This document shows, one piece after another, positions 5,630 to 11,774 of a stretch of 13,060 bases of DNA (the first letter of the stretch is position 1; the number at the start of each line of letters is the position of its first letter). Below the pieces are notes generated by a model that ran no database searches, had not been told where the DNA came from, and saw only the letters and a list, made by a program, of their open reading frames with translations. The stretch covers positions 1 to 13,060 of the forward strand of contig DAOVFD010000016.1 of NCBI GenBank assembly GCA_030668565.1, in the 5' to 3' direction. Made by a program: the position numbers and the translations under genes. Origin of the DNA: Microcaldota archaeon. Its GTDB lineage: Archaea; Micrarchaeota; Micrarchaeia; Anstonellales; Bilamarchaeaceae.

Positions 5630-5872
5630 TTATTCTATACATTTGCTGTTTTCGCATCTTAAGCCTTCTCTGCAATCATCAGCAGTAACACAGAATTCTC
5701 CAGGACCGGCTTTCATTGCAGCTCCGGTTCTGTTGGCCAAAGCACTTGACTGCTCCTTTATCTGTTCTCCTGTCTCCTGCGCGCCTGTCAACAACTGGCT
5801 TGCAGCAATAGCAACAACAGCCAGTACAACTGTTATTAAAATCAGCATTTCAGCAGAAAGTTGTCCCCTCAT
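5630..5872 (-). CDS. Small pilin-like protein: class III signal peptide plus Cys-rich C-terminus
   Basis: About 80 residues, predicted exported. MRGQLSAEMLILITVVLAVVA carries QxSxExxxL (Gln4, Ser6, Glu8, Leu12) directly after Gly3: the class III (EppA-processed) archaeal pilin signal, with cleavage expected between Gly3 and Gln4 and the hydrophobic helix (residues ~9-27) retained. A ~30-residue Gln/Glu/Ala-rich stretch leads to a four-Cys tail, FCVTADDCREGLRCENSKCI (spacing C-x5-C-x5-C-x4-C), probably two disulfides, resembling small Dickkopf-like Cys motifs of secreted proteins. ATG 5872 is preferred over GTG 5875 because GGTGAT (5876-5881) would sit too close to the latter. TATA at 5902-5911. 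Too small for a typical major pilin; a minor pilin or tip or adhesion subunit is a guess. Confidence 0.8.
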   Translation of the reverse strand: MRGQLSAEMLILITVVLAVVAIAASQLLTGAQETGEQIKEQSSALANRTGAAMKAGPGEFCVTADDCREGLRCENSKCIE

Positions 5873-5901
5873 CACATCACCAATGCTATTTTGATGTGTA
5901 A

Positions 5902-5911
5902 AGTTTAAAAA
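5902..5911 (-). promoter_or_regulatory. TATA box of the pilin-like gene
   Basis: Minus-strand TTTTTAAACT ~34 bases before ATG 5872, leaving a short leader that includes the GGTGAT ribosome-binding site at 5876-5881. Confidence 0.5.
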
Positions 5912-5917
5912 TATCGG

Positions 5918-6535
5918 TTATTTTTCAATTTTGCAGTCTTCTTCAGGATTAATCACTCCATCCTCTATCAATTGTTTTCTGCTTTCGAATACTGCTTCAC
6001 CTAAGAAAAACTGATTCAGACATGTTGAAGCCGGAATAGATGTTTTTTCCCATTTATTTCCGGTTTTATACCTGACAGAAACAGCATATTCTCCTCCAAG
6101 GGAAATAAATTTCTTCTGGGCGCTTAGCGGGTCTCCCGTCGTCTCTCCGTTAACTGCCTTCTGCGCAACATTTCCTCTCACGATTATCTTATCAGCCCTG
6201 AAAAGTTTTTTTGGGAGCTTTTTGTAATTTCTTTTAAGGAAATCAAGAAAAACATCTTTCTTTTTTATCTCGAAGTCTTTTATTCCCCAGACAATATCCC
6301 CATCGCTGTTCATGAATTCCGCACATCCGTCTTTAACAGAAAAAAGCTCAGATGCCCGGTATTTATTGTATATATCCTGAGTACTACAGAGGTCGCAATA
6401 CGTAATTTCTCTCTTTTTAACGCCCATCAGCCTTTCCTGCAAAACAGCTCCGCATCCCGAGAATTTAAGCGCAATAACCACTGCAGCAACCTTAGCGGCT
6501 TTCTTAGCGTAATGTTTCATTTTCTTGGATTTCAT
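5918..6535 (-). CDS. Unrecognised exported or lipoprotein-like protein, 205 aa
   Basis: No family recognised. The N-terminus is basic (MKSKKMKHYAKKAAKVA) followed by a short hydrophobic stretch, AAVVIALKFSGCGAVL, ending in a Gly-Cys that resembles a lipobox (Cys28), so a lipid-anchored surface protein is plausible though the hydrophobic core is short. After that come Cys pairs (YCDLCSTQ; later DGCAEF, STCLNQ, EDCKIE) and a mixed beta-type body with many Lys. ATG start at 6535 with TATA at 6561-6570, suggesting a near-leaderless message of its own. Next gene downstream on the strand is the pilin-like one (45-base gap), also exported. Confidence 0.6.
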   Translation of the reverse strand: MKSKKMKHYAKKAAKVAAVVIALKFSGCGAVLQERLMGVKKREITYCDLCSTQDIYNKYRASELFSVKDGCAEFMNSDGDIVWGIKDFEIKKKDVFLDFLKRNYKKLPKKLFRADKIIVRGNVAQKAVNGETTGDPLSAQKKFISLGGEYAVSVRYKTGNKWEKTSIPASTCLNQFFLGEAVFESRKQLIEDGVINPEEDCKIEK

Positions 6536-6560
6536 GATGCTTATAATTAGTGTTAGAAGG

Positions 6561-6570
6561 TGTTAAAAAG
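6561..6570 (-). promoter_or_regulatory. TATA box upstream of the 205-aa exported protein
   Basis: Minus-strand CTTTTTAACA centred ~30 bases before ATG 6535, in the 42-base gap after agmatinase. Confidence 0.45.
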
Positions 6571-6577
6571 CTTTTGA

Positions 6578-7387
6578 CTATCTAGATTTGCAATACCCAA
6601 TCATCCTGTAAACAAGCTTTGCAGCAAGAAAATCAGAAGCAACCTGTCCTTCAATGGGAGCGAGTTCAACAACATCAAAACCTACAATATTCTTTTTCCC
6701 AGCAACTTTCCTCAACAATTCCGTAACTTCTTTCCAGTGCAGTCCTCCGGGCTGCGGAGTTCCGACAGCAGGAACTTTGGAAGGGTCAAATCCATCCAAA
6801 TCTATAGTAATATATACATTCTCCGAAAGCTGTTCGATTATCTTATCGGCATCAAAATCTGTTCCGTGAATATATTCCTCAATATTTTCTTTTTCAATAT
6901 AATCATTCTCTTCTTTACTCATGCTTCTTATTCCGACCTGCACTGTTTTCTTTGTAATTTCCCGAACCCTTCTCATAACGCACGCGTGGCTGTATTTTTT
7001 CCCTTCAAATTCATCTCTTAAATCCGCATGCGCATCTATCTGCAGAACTGATAAATCGCCATACTTTTCCGCTATTGCTTTTACTGTAGGAACTGTTACC
7101 GTATGTTCGCCTCCGAGAATAACGGGGAATTTGTTTTTTTTAATTATCTCAGAAACGCGCTTTTCAACATCATCGAATTTGGTTTCATTGGTAGTGTGTA
7201 TTTTCACTTTGTCATTTATTTCATATCCGAGTTCAACATCAAAATCCTCCAGCTGGATACTCGCATCTATAATCGCTTTGGGTCCTTTTGCAGTTCCGGG
7301 TATATAACAAACTGTCGCTTCATAAGGAATCGGAAGAATAACGACATCGCTCTCATCAAAAGTATATTTGCTTCTTAGGAACTGCAT
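6578..7387 (-). CDS. speB: Agmatinase-type ureohydrolase
   Basis: Hydrolyses agmatine to putrescine and urea with a two-manganese centre; cytoplasmic polyamine synthesis. 269 residues, in the usual range for archaeal members. All six metal ligands of the arginase/agmatinase fold are present: GGEHTV (His95), DAHADLRDEF (Asp118, His120, Asp122) and IDLDGFDPS (Asp196, Asp198); SHACVMRR and GTPQPGG are also family signatures. ATG at 7387 follows GGTGA at 7391-7395, which overlaps the TGA stop of the preceding gene, so the two are co-transcribed and probably coupled. Closely related ureohydrolases differ in substrate; arginine decarboxylase is not in the window, so agmatine as substrate rests on family resemblance. 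Confidence 0.93.
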   Translation of the reverse strand: MQFLRSKYTFDESDVVILPIPYEATVCYIPGTAKGPKAIIDASIQLEDFDVELGYEINDKVKIHTTNETKFDDVEKRVSEIIKKNKFPVILGGEHTVTVPTVKAIAEKYGDLSVLQIDAHADLRDEFEGKKYSHACVMRRVREITKKTVQVGIRSMSKEENDYIEKENIEEYIHGTDFDADKIIEQLSENVYITIDLDGFDPSKVPAVGTPQPGGLHWKEVTELLRKVAGKKNIVGFDVVELAPIEGQVASDFLAAKLVYRMIGYCKSR

Positions 7388-7391
7388 CTTT

Positions 7392-8366
7392 TCACCCGAT
7401 ATATTTTTTTGTAAGACTCCTCAACTTGTTAAGTGATTCTTCAGGGGTTTCTATTGTATTAAGCAGATAAACAGGAACCTTTCCGAATAATTCATGGAAG
7501 AATTTTTTCCTCTGCTCTATTTTTGCTTTGCTTCTTATCAATTGATGCGGATTACAGAAGTCATTTTTAACCATGAAATCCATTGCCTCGTTCCTGTTGA
7601 GTTTTCTTAATGGAAGTTTTCCTTTTTTCCTCATAAGAATAACGAACAGGCTTAGAGTCGAATCCTTTCTTATCCTGTCACTCCCGAATAGTTTCTGAAC
7701 ATCAACTATCGCCCTTTTTCTTTTGTCCAATTTAAGTCCTTTCAACTTTTTACTGAGTTGCGGCCAGGTCTGCGCAAGGTCATCTCTTATGTAGGAATTT
7801 TTCTCTGAGGAAAATGTGAGTATATCACTTTCTGTAAGCCTGACAAAAAACCAGTCATCAGTAAGGAAACTGAATTTTTTATCGAGGAGTAATCCATAAG
7901 TAAGGGTTGTTTTTCCAGAACCCGATGGACCGACTATTGCAATTCCTCTTCCTTCTTTGTCAACAAAAGAGCCGTGAATCGAATATCTCCTGTGCTCTGA
8001 AGTGAAGTCCTCCATGAAATCCGCGACCAATCCCAAACCAATGCTCTTTACCCATCCGTAATAATCACAATTCTTTACAATCACTGTTTTTGAAACCGGT
8101 TCATAAAGTACCTGCAGCCCTCTGCCGTCCTTCACTGCGAAAAGCCTTGCATGGGGCCTTATGGAATCAGGCATAGGCTCAAAATTATCCTCCCACATCT
8201 CCTTGAATTCCTTGTTATCAGTAAAGAATTTCAGACAGGTACCATGAATTGCTGCCTTAAGCTCGTACAAACCTTTGGAGTGGTATCTCTGCATAAGCTT
8301 TTCCTTCTCTTTCCGGTTAATCAGCTTGACGGTATACTTTTTTGCCATTTTTTTCAATTTTGCCAT
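7392..8366 (-). CDS. HPr kinase/phosphorylase-like P-loop protein
   Basis: Related to the C-terminal kinase domain of HPr kinase and PEPCK-like P-loop proteins. From ATG 8366 it has 324 residues: an unassigned N-terminal ~125 residues, then GRGIAIVGPSGSGKTTLTYG (Walker A, residues ~146-154), FLTDDWFFVR (Walker B-like Asp-Asp), and RKRAIVDVQKLFG further on. No PTS protein is seen, so the phosphate acceptor is unknown. The frame is open up to TTG 8411, but ATG 8366 is chosen because a TATA box (8387-8396) lies ~25 bases upstream, giving a leaderless start. The stop overlaps the ribosome-binding site of agmatinase, making a two-gene operon; what links the two functions is unclear. Confidence 0.8.
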   Translation of the reverse strand: MAKLKKMAKKYTVKLINRKEKEKLMQRYHSKGLYELKAAIHGTCLKFFTDNKEFKEMWEDNFEPMPDSIRPHARLFAVKDGRGLQVLYEPVSKTVIVKNCDYYGWVKSIGLGLVADFMEDFTSEHRRYSIHGSFVDKEGRGIAIVGPSGSGKTTLTYGLLLDKKFSFLTDDWFFVRLTESDILTFSSEKNSYIRDDLAQTWPQLSKKLKGLKLDKRKRAIVDVQKLFGSDRIRKDSTLSLFVILMRKKGKLPLRKLNRNEAMDFMVKNDFCNPHQLIRSKAKIEQRKKFFHELFGKVPVYLLNTIETPEESLNKLRSLTKKYIG

Positions 8367-8386
8367 GTGAAGAAATTGATGCGCCA

Positions 8387-8396
8387 GATTTAAAAT
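8387..8396 (-). promoter_or_regulatory. TATA box of the HPr-kinase-like / agmatinase operon
   Basis: Minus-strand ATTTTAAATC centred 25 bases before ATG 8366; this spacing decides that start over TTG 8411. Confidence 0.55.
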
Positions 8397-8418
8397 GCCT
8401 AATGCAGTCAAATAAGAA

Positions 8419-8429
8419 CATATTTAAGC
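8419..8429 (+). promoter_or_regulatory. TATA box for the small ORF at 8452
   Basis: CATATTTAAGC centred ~27 bases before ATG 8452; divergent to the promoter at 8387-8396. Confidence 0.5.
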
Positions 8430-8451
8430 ATTTGTGAACACTATTTATAGC

Positions 8452-8579
8452 ATGGCAAAGGAATACGGTCTCACAGAAGAAATGAAAATCATAAAGGGAA
8501 TCCGAGAAGCGCTTGAGAATTCCTGAGACTTTCCCTGAAAGTAATCAAAAGAAAGCTCGAGAAGGAAAGGGGTTCCTGA
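8452..8579 (+). pseudogene. Small ORF (~42 aa) interrupted by a frameshift
   Basis: ATG 8452 reads MAKEYGLTEEMKIIKGIREA then LENS and a TGA at 8524-8526. Shifting one base back at TCC/CTG (8521-8525) continues as LRLSLKVIKRKLEKERGS to a TGA at 8577-8579. The two parts join into one smooth, charged, amphipathic helical protein, so a one-base loss (or a sequencing error in the short C run, TTCCTGA against the TTCCCTGA ten bases on) is likely; programmed frameshifting is less likely. A TATA box sits at leaderless distance. No family recognised. If the shift is an assembly error, this is an intact micro-protein gene. Confidence 0.45.
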
Positions 8580-8582
8580 ATC

Positions 8583-8592
8583 TTTTTATAAT
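8583..8592 (+). promoter_or_regulatory. Possible TATA box upstream of the TPR-like gene
   Basis: TTTTTATAAT, 18-28 bases before ATG 8610/8616. GGTGAT (8604-8609) precedes the ATG, useful only if transcription starts before it. Confidence 0.4.
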
Positions 8593-8609
8593 ATTGCATT
8601 CAGGGTGAT

Positions 8610-8972
8610 ATGCTTATGAGAACAAAAGAACGATTCCGAAGAGGTAAAGCAGTTCAGCCGCGGCATGCAAAGGTAATGCGGCTCAGCGCCGGAAGGTTCA
8701 AGAAAAAAGACGAGCTGAGGGAGATGGCAAAGGGACTGGAAGAAAAAGGCAAATATGAAGAGGCAGCAGATAAATACCTTGAATCCGGGATGGAGAGAAA
8801 GGCGCGTACCTGCCTGAAGAAAGCCGCATTTGGATATGAAACAAAAAAAAGATATGCGGCTGCTGCAAATGCCTATTTCCGGCTTGGAATGAAAAATGAA
8901 GCAGTGAGGTGTTTGGGAAACATTCACTCACGTCCAACAATTAGCGATGCTCTCCGGGATGAAACTTCCTAG
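8610..8972 (+). CDS. Small TPR-like helical-repeat protein
   Basis: 118-120 residues. After a very basic N-terminus (MRTKERFRRGKAVQPRHAKV) come two TPR-like helix pairs: KGKYEEAADKYLESGMERKA and KKRYAAAANAYFRLGMKNEA, each with the small-residue/aromatic pattern of a TPR A-B unit. Probably a protein-protein or RNA-binding adaptor; the specific role is unknown. ATG 8610 is the outermost start; ATG 8616 is favoured if GGTGAT (8604-8609) is used as ribosome-binding site, since that gives 6 bases of spacing. Stands alone, 71 bases before the next operon, which has its own TATA box. Confidence 0.65.
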   Translation: MLMRTKERFRRGKAVQPRHAKVMRLSAGRFKKKDELREMAKGLEEKGKYEEAADKYLESGMERKARTCLKKAAFGYETKKRYAAAANAYFRLGMKNEAVRCLGNIHSRPTISDALRDETS

Positions 8973-9013
8973 CGTCACCAGGTATTGCTTCATAAATGTT
9001 TTCTCGACCACTA

Positions 9014-9024
9014 CATTTAAATAG
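9014..9024 (+). promoter_or_regulatory. TATA box of the DUF134-NifX-MinD operon
   Basis: CATTTAAATAG centred ~25 bases before ATG 9044, giving a leaderless start. This supports ATG 9044 over the longer frame opening at 8996, whose extra 16 residues (MFSRPLHLNS...) would be encoded across the promoter. Confidence 0.65.
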
Positions 9025-9043
9025 TTTTGCATATATATTCATA

Positions 9044-9382
9044 ATGGTGTTATATATAGTAAGACCAAGAAAATGCAAGAAGGTTTATGCAAAACCCGAT
9101 GTTACTTACTTCAAGCCAAGGGCAATTCCGATGCTGGAGCTTAAGGAAGTCGCGCTTACAGTCGAGGAATTCGAGGCAATAAGGCTCAAGGATTACAAGG
9201 GTTATGGACAAGTCAAGATTGCAAAAATGATGGGAATTTCACAGCCGACGCTTCACAGACTGCTCAGCTCTGCGAGAAAGAAGATAGCTGAGGCGCTTGT
9301 AGAAGGAAAGGCTATAATGATTAAGGGGGGAAACTATTCCCTTAAAAAGAAAATAAAAAAGAAAAAAACAAAGAAAAGGTGA
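9044..9382 (+). CDS. DUF134 (UPF0251) HTH DNA-binding protein
   Basis: 112 residues. The core RPRKCKKVYAKPDVTYFKPR and LTVEEFEAIRLKDYKGYGQV is the UPF0251/DUF134 signature, followed by a sigma-70 region 4-like HTH: AKMMGISQPTLHRLLSSARKK (residues ~60-80). A Lys-rich C-terminal tail (residues ~101-112) replaces the Cys-containing end of some relatives. In many anaerobic archaea and bacteria this family sits directly before DUF5320, NifX-like and MinD-like genes, as here, so it is the likely operon regulator. It is promoter-proximal and leaderless, allowing autoregulation. The ribosome-binding site of the next gene (GGTGAT) overlaps its stop codon. Confidence 0.88.
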   Translation: MVLYIVRPRKCKKVYAKPDVTYFKPRAIPMLELKEVALTVEEFEAIRLKDYKGYGQVKIAKMMGISQPTLHRLLSSARKKIAEALVEGKAIMIKGGNYSLKKKIKKKKTKKR

Positions 9383-9388
9383 TTTATT

Positions 9389-9703
9389 ATGCCGTGGGGA
9401 GATGGAACAGGCCCTTGGTGGGCTGGTGGAAATTGGATGTGTAGACGAGGCTTCGGAGGAAGGGGCTTTGGTCGAGGTTTCGGTAGAGGAATGGGACGAG
9501 GCTTTGGAATGGGCTTCGGACGTGGAGGATACGCAATGCAACAAGGCCCTTATCAGCAGTATAATCAACAATATACGCCTTATGCACCTTCCGCTCCTAC
9601 GAAAGAGGAAGAAAAAGCTGAAATTAAGGAATATGTTATGGAGCTTGAAGCCGAACTCAAGGAAGCGAAAAAGAGAATTTCGGAACTAGAGGGAAGCAAA
9701 TGA
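9389..9703 (+). CDS. DUF5320-like Gly/Arg/Phe-rich protein with C-terminal coiled coil
   Basis: 104 residues. MPWGDGTGPWWAGG matches the MPxGDGTGP start of DUF5320 proteins. Then comes a low-complexity stretch of GFGRGFGRGMGRGFG-type repeats (residues ~21-50), a Gln/Tyr/Pro linker (QQGPYQQYNQQYTPYAP) and a charged C-terminal helix (EEEKAEIKEYVMELEAELKE...) with heptad spacing, a probable coiled coil. A single Cys (CRRG) near the N-terminus. GGTGAT ribosome-binding site at 9379-9384, spacing 4 bases. The stop overlaps the next gene by 4 bases (ATGA). Function unknown; co-occurrence with NifX-like and MinD-like genes suggests a scaffold or carrier for a metal cofactor (inference). Confidence 0.75.
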   Translation: MPWGDGTGPWWAGGNWMCRRGFGGRGFGRGFGRGMGRGFGMGFGRGGYAMQQGPYQQYNQQYTPYAPSAPTKEEEKAEIKEYVMELEAELKEAKKRISELEGSK

Positions 9704-10152
9704 AAATCGCAGTGTCAACAGGAAAAGGCGGACTTGACGATGTGGTATTCCCTATTTTCGGAAGATGCCAGAGCTTTACCCTAGTCGAAGCGGACAAGGA
9801 GATAAAGGGAAGCAGTGTTATTCCCAATCCCGCAATATCTGCTGCGGGTGGAGCAGGGATAATGGCTGCCCAGGTATTGATAGACCAAGGTATTAACGCG
9901 GTAATAACAGGAAACTGCGGGCCCAATGCATACAGGATTTTCGCACAGACCGGAATAAAAGTTTTTTTGGGAAGCGGGAAAGTGGAAGATGTTGTAAAAG
10001 CGCTTCTTGAAGGAAAACTCCAGGAAATAACCGTTCCCGGACCAGGCAAATTCGGAATGGGTCCTGGAGGAGGTTTCGGCCGTGGCATGGGCGGAGGCTT
10101 CGGACGTGGTGGCGGGCGAGGTTTCGGTCGAGGTCCTGGAGGCGGATACTAA
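9700..10152 (+). CDS. NifX/NifB-type (Nitro_FeMo-Co, PF02579) protein with Gly-rich tail
   Basis: 150 residues. Residues 1-~112 are the dinitrogenase iron-molybdenum cofactor-binding fold: MKIAVSTGKGGLDDVVFPIFG, GRCQSFTLVE, and AVITGNCGPNAYRIFAQTGIKV. Two Cys (FGRCQ, GNCGP) lie in loops where the family binds cofactor. The last ~38 residues are a Gly/Arg/Phe tail of GGGFGRG/RGFGRG type, like the repeats in the preceding DUF5320-like protein; 14 bases are even identical (9512-9525 and 10096-10109). Overlaps both neighbours (4 bases before, 1 base after). Nitrogenase genes are absent, so it likely binds another Fe-S or metal cofactor. Confidence 0.88.
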   Translation: MKIAVSTGKGGLDDVVFPIFGRCQSFTLVEADKEIKGSSVIPNPAISAAGGAGIMAAQVLIDQGINAVITGNCGPNAYRIFAQTGIKVFLGSGKVEDVVKALLEGKLQEITVPGPGKFGMGPGGGFGRGMGGGFGRGGGRGFGRGPGGGY

Positions 10153-10502
10153 TGAAGGTTGCGGTATCTGCAACTGAGAAGGGAATTGAAGGTGATGTTG
10201 CAGGCCATTTCGGAAATGCAACTCATTTTGTTGTTGCTGAGATAGAAGAAGGAAAGGTGAAATCAACCAAGCTTGTTGAAAATCCACATGCAGGGCAGCA
10301 TGTTCCGGGAGATTTGCCGAAATTTATAAAAGAACTCGGTGCCGAAACAATGATTCTCTGTGGAATCGGACCGATGGCGATAAAACTGTTCAACAATTAC
10401 GGAATAAAACTTGTCATTGGTGTTGAAGGAAAAGTTAAAGACGCGCTTGAGCAGTATGCAAAGGGAATGCTTGAAAGCGAAGAAAACAAGTGTTCAATGT
10501 GA
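10152..10502 (+). CDS. Second NifX/NifB-type (Nitro_FeMo-Co, PF02579) protein
   Basis: 116 residues of the same fold as its upstream neighbour but without the Gly-rich tail: MKVAVSATEKGIEGDVAGHF, then VVAEIEEGKV, a His-containing loop (NPHAGQHVPG), and MILCGIGPMAIKLFNNYGIK. It ends in ENKCSM, with one Cys near the C-terminus; His- and Cys-bearing loops could bind a metal cluster. Its ATG overlaps the TAA of the upstream gene by one base, giving a tandem pair that may act as a heteromer. The next gene starts 4 bases after its stop. Confidence 0.88.
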   Translation: MKVAVSATEKGIEGDVAGHFGNATHFVVAEIEEGKVKSTKLVENPHAGQHVPGDLPKFIKELGAETMILCGIGPMAIKLFNNYGIKLVIGVEGKVKDALEQYAKGMLESEENKCSM

Positions 10503-10506
10503 TTTA

Positions 10507-11334
10507 ATGATTATAGGGGTAACAGGGGGAAAAGGAGGAACAGGCAAAAGTTTCTTTGCTGTAAATCTTGCAGTTGCTCTTGCAAAAAAAGGGGCAAGAG
10601 TTGTCCTTCTTGACTGCGACCCGGATAGTCCCAGCGACCATATTCTTATTAGTGCGGAAAGGAAAAATAAAAAAGAGGTTAGATGCCTGATTCCTATTTT
10701 CGATGAAGATAAATGCGTGAAATGTGGAGCGTGCGTAAAGAGTTGTCAATATAATGCACTTTTTCAATTGCCGGGCAAAGTTCCGCAGTTGATGGAGCCG
10801 ATATGCAACGGTTGCACTGCCTGTATTCTTACCTGTCCTTATGGTGCGATAACAAAGGGAAGCAAGATAGTCGGATGGACCTATGAAAGCGAGAAGCACG
10901 GCCTGAGGATGATAAGCGGAGAATTGAAACCTTCAGAACCACTAAGTGAAAAAATTGTTAATGAAATAAAGAAAAATGGCGAAAAAGAAAAAGCGGATTT
11001 TGTAATTGTTGATACTGCTGCGGGTGCGCATTGCAATGTCGTTGCAGCGCTTGATGGCTGTGAAAAAGCTTATGTTATAACAGAGCCAACTCCTTTTGGT
11101 ATAAGCGACCTTGAGGTCATAATTGAAGTTCTTGGAAAACTGAAGATACCTTATGAAATAGTGGTTAACAGGAGTGATATAACAGATAAGAAAATTGAAA
11201 ATACCAAATTCGAGATTCCCTACGACAGGAAAATAATCGACAGTTATGTAAAAGGAATTCCGCTCGTGCTTTATGATGAAGAGCATCCTGTCTCTAAAAT
11301 GTTTTACAAACTTGCGGAGGAAATGATGAAATGA
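10507..11334 (+). CDS. MinD/Mrp-like ATPase with inserted 2x[4Fe-4S] ferredoxin domain
   Basis: 275 residues. MIIGVTGGKGGTGKS contains the deviant Walker A (KGGTGKS, residues 9-15) of the MinD/Mrp/NBP35 class; VVLLDCDPDSPSDH is the switch I / A' region. A ferredoxin-like insert follows: CVKCGACVKSC (Cys70, 73, 76, 80) and CNGCTACILTC (Cys100, 103, 106, 110), two complete C-x2-C-x2-C-x3-C motifs. DFVIVDTAAGAHCNVVAALD is the Walker B / switch II. Related proteins are thought to move or assemble Fe-S clusters with ATP hydrolysis. ATG 10507 is chosen because it begins the conserved beta strand and follows the upstream stop by 4 bases; the frame remains open further up. Overlaps trmO by 4 bases. 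Confidence 0.93.
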   Translation: MIIGVTGGKGGTGKSFFAVNLAVALAKKGARVVLLDCDPDSPSDHILISAERKNKKEVRCLIPIFDEDKCVKCGACVKSCQYNALFQLPGKVPQLMEPICNGCTACILTCPYGAITKGSKIVGWTYESEKHGLRMISGELKPSEPLSEKIVNEIKKNGEKEKADFVIVDTAAGAHCNVVAALDGCEKAYVITEPTPFGISDLEVIIEVLGKLKIPYEIVVNRSDITDKKIENTKFEIPYDRKIIDSYVKGIPLVLYDEEHPVSKMFYKLAEEMMK

Positions 11335-11774
11335 AAACTGAATATACGCTTAAACCCATCGGAGTTATTCATTCATCTTTCAAGAATAAGAAGGAGGTAC
11401 CAATCCAACCGCGCTTTTCCAAAGAAAAAGGGGAAGTTGAATTATTTGAGGAATACTCGGAGGGATTGAAGGACATAGAGGGTTTCTCACACATTATTCT
11501 CGTTTACATCTTTCATAAAACCAAGGATTACTCATTATTGGTAAAGCCTTATCTTGATGACAAAGCAAAAGGTGTTTTTGCCACTCGTTTTCCCAACAGG
11601 CCTAACCAGATAGGAATAAGCGTTGTAAGGTTGGTGGAAAAAAAGAAGAACATATTAGTGGTGGAGGGGATAGATGTCGTTGATGGAACACCTCTTCTGG
11701 ATATCAAACCATATGTTCCGCCATTTGATAAGACAGAGGAAGTAAAGATAGGATGGCTGGAGGAAAAACTATGA
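11331..11774 (+). CDS. trmO: TrmO/TsaA-like tRNA m6t6A37 methyltransferase
   Basis: SAM-dependent methyltransferase of the YaeB/AF0241 (UPF0066) family, which in E. coli methylates t6A at position 37 of tRNA-Thr(GGU). 147 residues, one domain, the usual archaeal size. Signatures: LKPIGVIHSSFKNKKEVPIQ at the N-terminus, GFSHIILVYIFH, FATRFPNRPNQIGISVVRL (SAM-binding block), and VVDGTPLLDIKPYVPPFD. The same window encodes tRNA-Thr(GGT), a possible substrate. ATG overlaps the upstream TGA, and its own TGA overlaps the next ATG, so it is embedded in the operon. Why a tRNA modification gene lies inside a metal-cofactor operon is unclear; other substrates are possible. Confidence 0.88.
   Translation: MKTEYTLKPIGVIHSSFKNKKEVPIQPRFSKEKGEVELFEEYSEGLKDIEGFSHIILVYIFHKTKDYSLLVKPYLDDKAKGVFATRFPNRPNQIGISVVRLVEKKKNILVVEGIDVVDGTPLLDIKPYVPPFDKTEEVKIGWLEEKL

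Noticed and set aside
5521..5688. 55-codon ORF as a real protein gene
   Set aside because: It overlaps the 3' end of the convergent pilin-like gene and its composition is unlike neighbouring proteins; kept only as an alternative reading of the candidate transcript.
8996..9043. Sixteen-residue N-terminal extension of the DUF134 protein
   Set aside because: It would be encoded across the TATA box at 9014-9024 and has no counterpart in the family.
9239..10287. Long minus-strand frames opposite the DUF5320 and NifX-like genes
   Set aside because: Ser/Pro/Thr-rich shadows of the Gly/Arg-rich plus-strand genes, without start signals or family resemblance.
9700..10502. Nitrogen fixation genes
   Set aside because: Only the NifX/NifB-type cofactor-binding fold is present; no nifH, nifD, nifK or full NifB is seen, and this fold is common in non-fixing anaerobes.
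10411..10506. N-terminal extension of the first MinD-like ATPase
   Set aside because: These 32 codons lie inside the second NifX-like gene in another frame; ATG 10507 begins the conserved strand and fits the spacing.
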